From Sipunculus nudus (lineage: Eukaryota; Annelida; Sipuncula; Golfingiida; Sipunculidae): a stretch of DNA of 64,000 nt. A program made the position numbers and the translations under genes. The stretch spans positions 27,368,956 through 27,432,955 of the forward strand of contig CM049318.1 of the NCBI GenBank assembly GCA_026874595.1, in the 5' to 3' direction. This document shows positions 1 through 12,427 of this stretch, one piece after another. Position 1 is the stretch's first letter. Every line of letters starts with the position of its first letter. The notes under the pieces were generated by a model. The model saw only the letters and a list, made by a program, of their open reading frames with translations. It did no database searches and was not told the origin of the DNA.

Positions 1-1871
1 TGATCTGTAGTGCTTCCCCTTATGAAAGTTTAATGATACGTGTTAAGAGTCACATGTGTTCTTGAATCTCTCAAAAGTTTATATAACTAGCTATAATAAA
101 TTATGACTAAGGACCTTGCATTTCAGCTGGGAGTGTCGATTGAAATTCACGTTTTCGCGTGAAATACTGTACAAATGATTCACTGCTCCGTCGTAAAGAT
201 TAGATGATTATTTCTTAATTGCATTTAAGACTGGATTAACTGCAAAGTTTATTAATAAGTAACCTGGACCAGATTCAAGGGTATTTAACAATTCCTGTGT
301 ATTTAAATTGGGGGTAACAATGTGTTTTTCAGTGTCGCTGGTAAAATGCTTAAACAGTCATGTTTACTAGTAGCGGCCCGTAAATACTCTAATACATAAT
401 CAGCCATAAGAGATATGGTTTCTAAGGCATATCGAGACATTTGACTGGTCTAAAAAGAAATAATACAGAAAGTAGTAAAAGATAAACTTGCACTATAAAG
501 GGGTCTTTCCATGTGCGCGTATATTCGGTTTATGCGTGAAAAATCGCTCATATCATTTTGTAACTTTTTACCATGTGTCCGTCAGCTTATATGCGTATGT
601 TCGAATATGTGTGAAAATCGCCACAGGAACGCATATAAGAATATACGCGTTCATGGAAACACCTTAATAATGAAACTGTAAATGCCATGCTGGTGAGTCA
701 AACTTTTAAGGGCGTCACATAACAACTCATCTTAACACTGAATATACACACAAGGCAGCAGTTACTCCTTAATAAGAATAAATAACTGAGAATAACCATG
801 CTTTGATCTTCCATCAGAAATTTGTTGAAAAACTTATGCTCACTCAAAATACACAAATCTATAGGAGGCTTTGTAACTAAAATAACGGTACAACATACCT
901 TTTCAACGAACATGTGCATTGCTCAATATTTGATTGTATGTTTTGTTATCGTCCGTTGGGTAAGAAATGCAGGTCTGCCAATCAAAATCTGATGAAAGAT
1001 AGAGGTTTGAGCAGAACTTCGCCTGTATAGATGGGTGTTTTTTTTGTTAAACTTTATTGTTTGTGATAATACAATATGATCTTTCTTTTATATATAGAGG
1101 ACCCGATCACTCAGAGTCAATTGTGGCAGACCAGTGTCACAAGTGAGTGCGTAAAGACTATTAATTCAGTTTAAAAATAGTATTTTAACAGATTTGTACC
1201 ACTAATTGGAATAAATGCTTGTTATAGTTGAGCTAAAATGCAGTGGAACAAGCCGGGCAATGTTTCTTGTGACCAATAGCCGGTTATTGTGATATAGGTA
1301 ACGGCTTAATGTATTGGATTTTAAAATAATATGAATAATTCATGCTGCCAGAATGTATGTCACATAAACGCAGAACGACCAGTGCATATCGTGTGTCAAT
1401 ATTAACTAGAACCGTTATATAGATGATGGATCAGTTCATAAATTGACAATCTTGGCAAGTCAGATTTGAGGTAAATTAAACCTCTCCTCATATTCCTCCC
1501 ATTAATGGAGCCCCCTGTGGAAGATGGGATATCATTCACGCAGCGTCAGTGTGTACACCACAGCTGTTGATTATATCCTAATATTTGGCTTAAAGGGAAT
1601 TGTATATTGATGTCACCATCCCCGCGAGGATGGCCTACATTAACAACTCTCATTATCACTTTATGAAAGGAGAGTCGCCCGTCGGGACCATGTCCTTGTT
1701 CAAACAAACGTTCGCTGGTGATTCATTTATATCTGTAATGGAATATTGAAATATAATACCAGAATGGTGTGACCATTTACCATTCGTAAACGTTACAAAA
1801 AGATGTCTCCGGTAAACTCCTGTTAATTTTTCCTGATATGGAAATCTATCGTTGTTAAAATGTATTCATAA

Positions 1872-1873
<2 letters not shown>
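1..1873. other. Intergenic sequence, no gene seen
   Basis: No convincing exon on either strand; the open frames are short and AT-biased. Positions about 1480-1700 stand out as mixed-composition unique sequence (TAAT cores, a CAGCTG E-box, short GC-rich stretches) and could be a cis-regulatory element of the CDK5 activator downstream. That is only a compositional impression. Confidence 0.5.

Positions 1874-1959
<86 letters not shown>
1874..1959. repeat. Compound (CT)n(TA)n microsatellite
   Basis: About 20 CT dinucleotides (1874-1912) run directly into about 23 TA dinucleotides (1913-1959). Confidence 0.97.
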
Positions 1960-1961
<2 letters not shown>

Positions 1962-2640
1962 TAATAGTTTATATGCTGGTACAGTCAATGTAAAGGCTAC
2001 ATATAATGAAGCTGAAAATGGGCTCTAGTAGGGTGAATCCGGAACCAGTTAAAATTGAATTTTGTAAAATATATCAGTTTGAAATAATTATATATCAGGT
2101 TGAAATAATATAAGAAAAAAATTTAAGAAAATGTATAATAACATTTATTGCCGTCATTTTTCTGTTCTATTTCCTGATAAATGAAAAGTATATAAACGAA
2201 ATTCAAAAGTGTATGAATAAAACAAAAAATTATAGTAACAGAAATAAAACAAAGTTATATTGTTAGATAATGGTGAATCAAAGTCTTCTCCATCGACCAA
2301 AGGATAAATGGCTCAGGTCATTATTAATCATTTAAACAGTATTTACATAATCAGATGCAAAAGAATAATGTGTGAATACTTTTGTCATTATACATGTGTG
2401 TCAGTAGCAACATATATGTATGGTCTTATTGTGTTCATCATATGAAAGATAACACGTTTATGAATATATAGAAGCAATATAAAAGAATCACAGGAATTTT
2501 CACCATAAATATAAACAAAATCACAGAAACAAGATAAAATTAAATACAAAGTTAAGTGTGTATTCCACCACAGACAAGATTTACGGAGGATCAGACTATT
2601 ATCAGATTCACAAGCAGATGGCGACTTGATTCGTCTATTA
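1960..2640. other. AT-rich intergenic sequence
   Basis: Very AT-rich, with many short A and T runs. I see no gene, RNA or repeat structure. Confidence 0.5.
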
Positions 2641-3248
2641 GCTAATGTTCTGGGAGCACTTAAGCCACTAGGTCCCCTCCATCAACCGTTAGTCACTGCC
2701 GGCATGGACAGCCGTATGCACCGGAGGGAGGTCTAATAGAGTACGAACGGTCAAAGCCACACGAGCGGAGCCAGCGACAAGACGAGCAGTAATGAATTTG
2801 GACACTGAGAGAGTGTCGCCGCCGCCTGGCTAGGTACAACAAGCCTATGTTAATATCCCCGCTAGTGGCAGCATCGATCTCAAATAATCAATATCTGGTG
2901 ACATCACCTATGCTGGAGCCCATTCGCCGCCAGCTCATTGGTTTAAGCCGGTCGCCATGGTGAAAAATGAAATGCCGGCTTGTGCCCCTTAATGAATTCT
3001 GAGCATCGCACTGCGGAGACAGACCCGGTGTATGTTAATGTTGTCCGTTACAGCAACACTAGACGCCATTTTCTCTTCTTCGACGTTGAAGCATGTAAGA
3101 CAGTGACTGCTCTGTAGGATTTGAAGGCTAGGGTACCTGCCTTCACAGAGCTGCAGGAGCTACCAGTACTGCGCAGAAGATCATACTGGTGTGGTGAGTG
3201 CTGGAAGCTAATCTTCTTGTTTGTGAAAGGTGCTGAAGCAACGTCAAC
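2641..3248 (+). promoter_or_regulatory. Upstream region / 5' leader of the CDK5 activator gene
   Basis: This stretch is clearly richer in CpG than its surroundings. It contains an inverted CCAAT box (ATTGG near 2938) and an RFX X-box-like site at 2951-2964 (GTCGCCATGGTGAA, one mismatch to GTYRCCATGGYRAC). If the transcript starts upstream of 3030, the leader carries a 24-codon upstream ORF (ATG 3032, TGA 3104-3106) and a minimal ATG-TAA at 3093-3098, both of which would lower translation of the main frame. No TATA box is obvious and the transcription start cannot be fixed. Confidence 0.35.
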
Positions 3249-4181
3249 ATGGGGACTGTACTGTCCTTCTCCCCCCGGCCGAGGAAACCTCTTTACGAGG
3301 ATATTAACCTGAACAATTTCAACTATGAGATCTTGAACAACGTTAAAAACCAGAACCAAAACGGCTCCAGCAAGGAGAAAAACCTGAAGAAACATTCCAT
3401 ATTTATTAGTGCACTGAGTTGGAAAAAATTTAATTCCAGTGCAAAGAAAAAAGAGAAAAATGTCTTGAGAGCAAGTAATAGCATCCGACTTCCGGGGAAG
3501 ATCGACAACACATTACAGGACATTGAGAACAATAACAACAAGACTTTCTCCAAATCTATCTCGTGCTACAGTTTAAAGAGTTCTAGTACAACTACTGTTG
3601 GTACAACAAATTATTACACTGGGGAAGATGGCCGTAAGAGTCGTAACAGCGGCCTGTTCCATAGCAAACAATGCTTGACGGACAAGGTCGTGAGCAGTCC
3701 CAAAAAGACCGTTATACAAGCTTCCACGTCCGAGCTACTCAAATGCTTGGGTGAGTACCTGTGCTATCGGTGTTACAAGTTAAACCACTTGGAGCCAGGA
3801 GACGCAGTCATGTGGTTGCGCAGCGTAGACCGGTCCCTTCTCCTTCAAGGTTGGCAAGACGTCGGCTTCATCAACCCAGCAAATGTAGTTTTCGTGTATA
3901 TGCTAGTGAGGGAATTGGTAACAGAGGATATCGCTAACGAGCACGCCCTACAATCGGTGGTCCTAACCTGCCTCTATCTGTCTTATTCATACATGGGGAA
4001 CGAGATAAGCTATCCGCTAAAGCCCTTCTTGGTAGAGGAAGACAGAGATCGCTTCTGGGACCGCTGTCTCCTTATTATAAATACCCAAAGCACCAACATG
4101 CTGAAGATTAACGCCGAACCATCTTTCTTCACCGAAATCTTTACCGAGCTTAAAGCTTACAGTGCGCTGATTCGCTCCTAA
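3249..4181 (+). CDS. CDK5R1: CDK5 activator 1 (p35-type), complete single exon
   Basis: This encodes a 310-residue cyclin-like activating subunit that binds and switches on CDK5, a kinase of neurons acting on cytoskeleton, migration and synapses. The start ATG has A at -3 and G at +4, and the protein begins MGTVLSFSP, which keeps Gly2 (N-myristoylation, membrane anchoring) and the Ser8-Pro9 site known in p35. A basic stretch follows (about residues 42-72, with LKKHS and SAKKKEK). The C-terminal cyclin-box-like activator domain spans about residues 154-303 and holds the family signatures [51 protein letters not shown] and [12 protein letters not shown]. Length matches human p35 (307 aa), and the coding region is intronless as in vertebrates. 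The linker after KSISCYSL (about 108-120) is Ser/Thr-rich and lacks an obvious match to the vertebrate calpain site that yields p25. The C-terminus ends a little earlier than in vertebrates. Confidence 0.97.
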   Translation: MGTVLSFSPRPRKPLYEDINLNNFNYEILNNVKNQNQNGSSKEKNLKKHSIFISALSWKKFNSSAKKKEKNVLRASNSIRLPGKIDNTLQDIENNNNKTFSKSISCYSLKSSSTTTVGTTNYYTGEDGRKSRNSGLFHSKQCLTDKVVSSPKKTVIQASTSELLKCLGEYLCYRCYKLNHLEPGDAVMWLRSVDRSLLLQGWQDVGFINPANVVFVYMLVRELVTEDIANEHALQSVVLTCLYLSYSYMGNEISYPLKPFLVEEDRDRFWDRCLLIINTQSTNMLKINAEPSFFTEIFTELKAYSALIRS

Positions 4182-5260
4182 TGGAGAACATGGACCGAAC
4201 GAAAGGCTCGCTACCTGTTGAAATAGGAAATTTTAGTTCTGTCGTCATGGAGTGAATGAATAAGTAGGAGTATGACCACCGTATCGGACAGTATTTATTT
4301 TGTGGAGACTTTTTTCCAGATTTGCGCACTAGATTAGGTCATCATGATTTCACAAACTGGAGCCTGGGGTCATCCTCCAGGTTATTGTGTGTGACTGGTT
4401 CACAGGCTTGTTGTAAGCGAATGATTTCATCACAATCATTGTGTATACAGTGCTTAACTTCATGGACTATATAATACAACAAACCATTATATATTCGTGC
4501 AGACCTTTGCACTTGCACAAATCTTCATCACCAACACGAAAAAAAAGTAGTTCCCGCCGAAGACCATCCTGATAAACGTTGACCTGTATTTATACGCGAA
4601 GAGGATATTCATGTATGTACTTCATATATAGGTAGGAACTGTCACGTGCCACCTGGACAGCCTAAAGGGACAAACTTTGTTATCCAGGCTGCTTGGTGGT
4701 AATAGAGGTTGACGTGTATAAAAGCATGGTAACACTGCTGTTAATAAGTCCTGCATATTAAGTTGAGTGGTTTTATACAGTTTAGTTTGAGCACAGTTGA
4801 AGGGTAGTTCATATTTATCTCAAAGCAAGCTATGAGAAATTGATTCTATATTTGCATGTCCAGAGACGTACATGCTGCCAAACCTATATTTGGTGTTATT
4901 TATTATTTATCAGGGGGCTTGAAGAACCCTGGTGTCTAGAAGGATCAATGGTTTCGTACTGTAAACACCTAGGTTTGGGGCCCCTGGGAGTACTAGTGCA
5001 TGGATATCTAAATCAATATAGGTTATATCGAATGAATACGAGGTCTTGTGTTAGTTCCCAGCATTTGCCCTAAAGCAGTTGAAATACAAGGGAAAAAATC
5101 CGTTCGATGCAATGACAACGTCCTAATATAAGTTTATATAAATATCCCTCTCCGTAGCGGCTTAGTCTGGAACAAATTTGTTTAGATTGCTTTTCTAGCC
5201 TCAGATCACATTGATTAATCCAGGTTTAGCCCGGGAACATAATTCTCAAAATAAAAATAC
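4182..5260 (+). other. Downstream / probable 3' UTR of the CDK5 activator
   Basis: No further coding sequence is seen. The first clear AATAAA on this strand is near 5249-5255, which would give a 3' UTR of about 1.1 kb; vertebrate CDK5R1 also has a long 3' UTR. An isolated TATAAAAG at 4717-4724 lies in this stretch, with no gene evident after it. Confidence 0.3.
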
Positions 5261-8200
5261 CCCTACGTCAGGGTATTTTAAATTACAAAATGACATGTAC
5301 AGAAATTATATTTTACTTCATTCTACAGTCCAATGTTCATGCTTAAGTTTAAAATTGTGCATTAATCATTTCCACTTGTCAGTTTTTACATCAGCTATAA
5401 GGACACGCACAGTACCGTATATTTAGTAATTCTACTTTTAGTCCATATGCTCTAGGATCTCTCAGTCTTTGGACTAATTTGATGCAGCGTCATAAATTAC
5501 TAAGTAAACGGTGTATGGGTTATTTGTCGAACTTTATAAATAGCGTTAATAATGATGAACCCTCTGAATGAATCAAGCTAGCCTTAGCAAGGGCCTTAAT
5601 GGCGAGAACGAGGCTTTCTTAAATCTGCTGCCGGCAATCTCTCACAGACTGCTACCTGTTTGGCCTCCATATTTGCCCACGGAGCTATGAGTCATCGAGT
5701 TCATGGAGAAATAATTGATGAACTACGGAGGCGCGTGGTTCTGTCAACGGAGGCCCGGTAGGTGTCAGGCAGACGACAGTCTCCCTTCATGCCGTAAATT
5801 ACATGACCTCCCCACTCCCGCCAGTCAACAACACTGATGCCGTAAAGTGACGACTTCCGGCGCCTCGAATAAATTGACAAGTAGCGTAAAGATGCTGTAA
5901 ATCAAAATCTGTGGGTCGCTTGCGGTCTGCGTCACGCGATGGTATATGGATATCGATCGAGCCACACGCCACTGTAAGGCAGGAAATTCGCCCTCATAAG
6001 GTCTAACAGACTAAGAGCGCTAAGCCCCAAGATATAATTATGTCGTCTGCTGCGGCAGGAAATTTTTACCGCGTGCTTGCGGTATAATGACATTGTAACC
6101 ACCTCTCAAAAATATCGCTTGGTAGCACTACAAAAATGTATTTCATCTCAAATTCAATAGGTAGACATATTCTAGATTCCAACAAATACCAGAAAGAAAA
6201 TTAATCACCCATCAATCGGAATTTGGAACACCCGGGCATCAGAGAATCGGCTGATAATAAAACCATTTAAAATCAGATCCTCAAAATGATTCAGCCTTAA
6301 AATAAAGCATATGCTTTTCCTTGGCCTACACGAAAGTGCTGCCCAGGCTCATTCCAGTGACGTATAAACACTAAAAACGTAATTTATATCTTTGCTTATA
6401 TGTATATAAACAAGGTAGGTATTATAGTTATTGCGCAAGAGACCAGAAACAAAGTCGGTTTCCAAACAGCATACCATTACGATCTGAATTATCAACTTCG
6501 TCATTCAGTTTTTAACTATGTCATTCAGTATACCAAAGCGGTATATATTATACATGGAGATGCATGTTTACAACGTTCTGGTATATTTAAGCAGCCTGGT
6601 TTCACTGGCCTTTTTAAGCTGGATGAGTGTTTTGTCCGATTGGTCTGGTAGGGAAAGACACCGTCAATGTAAATAGAGCAGAGCTAATATCTGGAGCGTA
6701 TTGATCCGATGTTGGCAGACGCCCCTGACGGTGCCAGATTTATGTCCAGATCCGCTGCCAGCTGACCCGAGTAGGGGAGACATTAAGCTGACCTGGGTAT
6801 GAGAGCATGGGAGCCATTACGTGATATCTTTACAGACCGGGCCAAATCTGATCTAATCTTAAACCTGTTGCTGTTTCATTGTAAAGTTACGGGGAATTTA
6901 ATGATGATTTATTTGTGTCCTTGTTTATTACGTAACCTTTGCCATTGATTTGACCAAAACCAAGTTAGGCCACACACAAACACACAGAGAAAAATATATA
7001 AATTGTTCAGAGACTTTAACCAGAATATAGATTGAGCAGGCAATAAATTTTCTTTCTTTTTAAATTTATATTATTTATCGATTAATACAAATTAAGTGAT
7101 CTTTTTCTAAATTGGATAAAGAATACAAAATCTGCCATGATTCTTGCAAACGTGCAAAGTTCTGAAAATACAAAATTTGATTATTATTCAATTATACCTT
7201 AAACGAATGATAAAATTTGTATTATTAATACACGTGAAGATTTCATTTCGGGATGGAGCGAGAACAACAATTAGCAGTAATGATACAAGGGAGTTGGTGC
7301 CCCCCCCCCCCCACACACACAAACAAAAATGAATAGAAAACATATCCACGGAGAAGAATCGTCGATTATTTATGTTTATCCTTAGTGATGTATTCCTCGG
7401 AACTGTATGGTTTAATTTAACGGCACAATTTAAAAAAAAAATGTGTATTAAACAATTAGTTGAGAGGACTTATTTTTATGCTTCAAGGTTCATTGGTAGA
7501 GAGTCTCCCCATTAAGCCTGCAGAACTCTCAAAAACAATCTCTCTCTGTTTGCAATGATATGACAAGCCAAAATGTCATTTGAACAACATGAATTACAGG
7601 CGTGTTGTAACTCTATTTATTTCCTCGGAAGAAATGGTAGGAAGAAAGTATTTCTTCCCTTCCGGGAAGAAAGTATTTCTTCCCCCTTTCCTTCCCTCTG
7701 AGAAAATTGTGCCAACCCTGGTAGAGACAAAGAATAAGGTAGAACATGGTCGTTTTTATAAATTTGCCCCAAAACGTGGAAGCATAAATGACTGGGCTAT
7801 AACTCTAGACATTTCCATTCAAATCTACACTTCGCCTGTCCCATAAGAACCTATTTGAGAATGGAACCATTCTGGTTCAATGGTGTACCGTCCCTATACG
7901 CTTTGTTTGTTAGAAGTATTTATCAGTTGCAACGCTCAGCACTATATAGCTCTACGACGCATCGGTTGTATTGTCATTTTTTTTTTTATTTTTATGTATC
8001 TGTGATATTTCTTTATATTTGTTTGTCGTTATTGATGTGTATTATTTAAAATGGTATATTCTTAAATGTGCAGATATACATATATATACATGCATATATG
8101 TACGTATGTATATAGCTGTTAAGTAAACCATATATATGTATGTATATATAACTGTAATGGGAACTATTGTGATAACGTCATGTGTACACTTTATTCACAA

Positions 8201-8590
8201 AAAAGTGACCCACTTGATACAGGATAGGCACATACATAATTAGGAATAACATGTACATAAGTATAGGATGTCCTCTCTTGTGAAGGAGTCAGGAAACCGG
8301 CATATGGAACCACGGAAACACGTGATTTGTCACGTGACAAAAGAGACGTGTGCACACACAGCACTCCACAATGGAGTCTGATTGTGCGTTGTTATTTTCA
8401 AGAGGTAAATTGTCAGTATAATTTTGTATGTTCATCACTGCCAGTTAACCTGTGTTTGCGTGTATATTATTCAAATGTAAAACGGTATTAGTTACTACCT
8501 TGCTTGTTATAACATTCCTGGATATGATTTATATACACAATCACACGAAGAAACACACATATATGAATGATTATAGATTTACTTGCATAC
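5261..8590. other. Intergenic; two possible regulatory blocks, no gene
   Basis: Positions about 5560-6080 and 6650-6900 are unique, CpG-containing and balanced in composition, with several homeodomain-like TAAT/ATTA cores. They differ from the AT-rich filler around them. No ORF has coding character. A pair of CACGTG E-boxes sits at 8319-8324 and 8331-8336. A C13 run followed by CA repeats is at 7300-7320. Confidence 0.35.
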
Positions 8591-9228
8591 TATATATATA
8601 TATATATATATAATGTATATATATATATATGCTATTATATATATTACATATAATTTTATGCTTTTATTTTTGTTTAATTTAAAAAGTATACGTAAAATGC
8701 ACTTGTACACAGAAAATAGTTGTACTTAAGGCCATGGAAATGCACTTATAACAAAAACCAACCGCATCCATGCCGGGACAGCAGAAACATGACGTCATGT
8801 TAAATACGTGATATTGGGACAGCAGGAACGCGACATTTGTTCATGATCCATATAAATATTGTACCGGACTATGTACCTAATGTTCTTATTTAAATATAAA
8901 ATCCTGCATAATCTTTTAATCCATATTGAAAAATATATCAGAGGGCCTAAATGCATTTATTGTGCATTTGTATGCTTTTTATACCACCGATTTATCAGTA
9001 TATGTAAGTTTACAATAGTGGTCACGTGAACTGATTTTTTTGTTGCGTTCACACTATATATGGTGCTTTTGTTATTATCAGATTTTCGTTTCCATGGAAA
9101 AGGAATTTAAATATATCTGAAGAAAGGCTGCACATGTGTGTGTATATACGTATACATACATAAATGCATATATAACGAAAATATGTGCAAAGTGTTTCTC
9201 GCCCCTATTTATACAATAGCTTCTGATA

Positions 9229-9294
<66 letters not shown>

Positions 9295-9375
9295 TTATAT
9301 AGATACTTATATATATAATGATATATATGCTTATAAATATATACTTATATATATATATACTTATATATATATATA
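8591..9375. repeat. AT microsatellite cluster
   Basis: TA/AT tracts occur at 8591-8630 and 9230-9291 (about 31 units), with decayed ATATAT/CTTATAT tracts to about 9375. The sequence between them is AT-rich with nothing else recognisable. Confidence 0.9.
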
Positions 9376-10245
9376 TAGATTTACATAAAATAAAATAATA
9401 TAATGCAGGTGCGTAAACATGTTTTAATTATGTTTATTATATATCATGTTTATATATGAGATGTGTCCCGTTATGTGAACTATAATATACAAAATATATA
9501 GCGAAATAAACGTAGCAGTTTATCGACATTTATTTATGATTTCGTTGTGTGCAATTACATTTACGTTCATGAATAGTCATGCATGTGTCAGAGGTCACGG
9601 GATCAGGTCACAGTGTATTAAGACTAAGCACAATTATGAATATATACATTTATTAATATCATTATAAGTTTGACCTCCTCCTTAATTTAGTGATGCGACC
9701 TGTGCATCTGTATCATTCCAAATTCTGTCTCTGGCTTTTTGTCCTGTTAAGTATTCTTTCATTGTTTGCAAGAAAACAACTTATACATGTTGCTCAAATG
9801 TTTATTTCGCTGAGAGGTCGTATGTGCTAATTGTATATGTTTTCATATCATAATAGTAAACTGTTACTAATTTATGTGACTTGTGACGCTTTTTTGTGGA
9901 CTTGGAGCATATGTGAGAAAACCTGAGTGTATGTGTGTTGATTGGTACCGTGCACACACACATTCATTTCACATACACAAACACATGGTATGTTACGCTC
10001 CCGAGGCAGCAGTAATATTTCGCTTCTACAGAAGCTAACGATGTACGATTTAGGAAGGAGGCCTATATGTAAAGCGCTGTGTAAAAGCGTAATGGTATGT
10101 GTGAGAGTAAATGCATTTAATTGTCATGAAATTACTGTGTCTGTGTTGCATTATGGCATAGAAATATTAACGTTTACACACGTGTCCTTGAATATGTAAG
10201 ACACATAGACACCGATAATATCAGGTGACAATTTTAACTAGAAAT
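9376..10245. other. Intergenic, nothing recognised
   Basis: AT-rich unique sequence. Short frames at 9942-10199 lack coding character. Confidence 0.5.
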
Positions 10246-10612
10246 ATGCATTTTCAGGAATACAGGCCTCCACCATGTGGGGGGTCCTTATTGCGGAATA
10301 CTCGGCGCCCCGTGCTTTCATTTACATATTTGCAAATATTCCGAGATTATTGGTGCATATTTGCCCAGACAAAATGTTCGAATTCACATATTCCCATTAT
10401 CAATATGTGACTTCACATTTGTTAATATTCCTTGAATTAATGAGCCGGAACCACCGGAAGTTCTAATCGATTCTTCATTGGCTAAAAATCCCCAAGGAAT
10501 CCTGAAAATTCCATGGGATTCCGTTCATTACTGTGTGAGATATATTGTGAACAAACACACATACATACACACAAACGGGGATGACCACATACTCCCCTGG
10601 CGGAGGAAATAA
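10246..10612 (-). mobile_element. Non-autonomous interspersed repeat, ACCTCCGCC family (copy 1)
   Basis: It shares order and sequence with the copies at 21588-21905 and 42150-42445. One end is a TGCATTC..AGAATGCA-like palindrome next to GCCTCC(A/G)CCATG. The other is the inverted form of ACCTCCGCCAGG(A/G)G, with internal blocks such as TTCCTTGA..ACG and ATTCTTCATTGGC. No coding capacity. Orientation is defined relative to copy 2. The class (SINE or MITE) is unresolved. Confidence 0.7.
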
Positions 10613-11100
10613 CAAGTTCTTGATAAATATATTAATTACAAGGCTTCATGTACTGAGCAGCTCCGTCTCATGAGTTCTTAACTCATTAAGTTAAAAATTA
10701 AACAAACAAAAAAAAAAACGGCTTCACGTTCATGAAACCTCTAACCGTATAATGGGGAGGCTAATAGCGGTTGATGAGTTTATTTCTTAATCCATATTTG
10801 GGTAAAACATTTTTCTTTGTGAGGGGACGTCATCGGTCCCTCTGAGTGCAAACCCATCAATTTAATATTTTCATTATTTTTCAACCTTTTCCCCGCTCCT
10901 GTAATTTTCTATTTGCGCTACATCTCCAATATAAAATTTAGGCGCAGTATTAGTCCTAGGTCCCAAGTTTGCACCGGATATTTACATTTGACCTTGGTAT
11001 TATTCCCAAGGTCGTACACTCCACAACCGATTCCCCATTATCGCTCAGTTGCGCGCGTCGTCGGCTTCCGGTGATCGCCTGACGATTGTATACCTCTACT
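10613..11100. other. Intergenic, nothing recognised
   Basis: No gene, RNA or clear repeat seen. Confidence 0.5.
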
Positions 11101-11103
11101 TCA

Positions 11104-11240
11104 TTTTACCTCCGCCAGGGGGTAATATGTTTTTTGCCGCTTTTGCCGCAAAGTGTCTGAACTTGGTGAAATCCTCCCTACACACAAAAAACGCACGTGG
11201 TAATACGTTTACTATACCTTCCGAGTGGAGGCAATTTGTT
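11104..11240 (+). mobile_element. Fragment related to the ACCTCCGCC repeat family
   Basis: Begins TTACCTCCGCCAGGGGGTAATATG and ends with CCGAGTGGAGGCAATT. These are the two terminal motifs of the family in inverted arrangement, with about 100 bp between them. Confidence 0.4.
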
Positions 11241-11873
11241 CGTCACCATTCACGACTATAAAGGGGAACATAAATTTCCGAACAAAGTGAAAGAGTCCCG
11301 GCATGCAAATTAAGTGCACAGGTGTAGCCTAACTGGAGTCGCCAAGCTTTGTCCTGACCAGGGAGATACAATATGCTACTGGTATATAAGAAATCTTTCG
11401 CAGGTGACTGCGCATGAATGTGTCTTTTAATTAGAGAATGCGCATACATTAAATTTTAACTTCCGCTCGCATAGAATGTCATGATAATTCATGCAGATCA
11501 CCTAGCACACTAATGATTAGACCTAGCTGCCGTAAACAACATATCGTTTGGAGTGATTGTTCTGTCTGACTTTTATAACGAGGTGTCGCGCTTACGACGT
11601 ACAATCAGCAGCAGTAATAAAACCTCAGGTATTGGGGATGCGGTGCGTTTAATGCTATACATCGACCTCAGTGCTTATTCCATCTAATTCAATCTTATGT
11701 TCTGGCTTGGCTTAACTGTTATGCAACAAGGGAGTAGGTGAATCGTCACATACATTTCTCTTGGCTTTGATAAGTGATATATTTCCTGCGCTTACGTTGC
11801 ACACACAAAAGTTTGCTCCGGTTCCTAGTGATATTCCGGATTCAGATTTCCACAACAATAATGGAGTTGTGCG
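11241..11873. other. Intergenic, nothing recognised
   Basis: Slightly less AT-rich than average, with no supported feature. Confidence 0.5.
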
Positions 11874-12231
11874 GTCTAGGCCGTATCCGCACTAGCTTGG
11901 TTCGCATCTTAACCGGATTATACTAAACCGGTTTTCTTTAGTCTCGAAGTAGTCCATTTTGCGTTCGCACTGTAGTTAGCTTTACGATAGCCTAAATAAG
12001 TTGATTAAACGAATCGTGAGTTTTCTGTCTGCACTTGGTTCGTAATCCGATTCAGCCCTGTATCGCATGCTGGGGCAGCATTAAGGGTAGAGCGGTCAAG
12101 GCCATTCCCTGAAACTGGACTCATTCGGATTAGAAGCGGATTTGCCTGTGCGCAAAAAGTAAACCGGACTACTGTAGACCGCATTTCAAGCAGACTCTAA
12201 TAATCCAAACTAATGCGGATTAGTGGCCTAG
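11874..12231. mobile_element. MITE-like element with CTAGGCC inverted ends
   Basis: The left end reads CTAGGCCGTATCCGCACTAG. The reverse complement of the right end reads CTAGGCCACTAATCCGCATT. The inverted similarity continues for about 25 bp. The interior is full of diverged ACCGGATTA / TAATCCG words. No ORF. Target duplication could not be fixed; the ends are hAT-like. Confidence 0.55.
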
Positions 12232-12289
12232 TGCAAACAGAGTAAACCGATTCACGATCCGGATTATTTGATAGTTCGGATACGTGAGT

Positions 12290-12427
12290 GTGTTTGTTCA
12301 CAACAAATCTCATGAAATCATGAACTAAATGTCATGAAATTTGCAGGGCGTTTCGGGGATGAGCCAGGAAAGAATCGAGTAGATTTTGGTGTGGAACCGG
12401 CTCATAATCCGGACCTTGCGCCATTCC
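12290..12427 (+). mobile_element. Partial ACCTCCGCC-family repeat
   Basis: Positions about 12295-12420 match the interior of copy 2 at 21650-21770 (TCACAACAA, TCATGAAATTT.CAGGGC, GATTTTGGTGTG, then CCGGCTC). Terminal motifs are missing. Confidence 0.55.

Noticed and set aside
2950-2965. REST/RE1-like silencer word upstream of the CDK5 activator
   Set aside because: Only half of the RE1 motif fits; the X-box reading is better.
3048-3553. Minus-strand frames opposite the CDK5 activator
   Set aside because: They overlap a clearly coding plus-strand gene and have no independent support.
4717-4724. TATAAAAG as a core promoter
   Set aside because: No coding exon or other promoter feature follows; it lies in the probable 3' UTR of the CDK5 activator.
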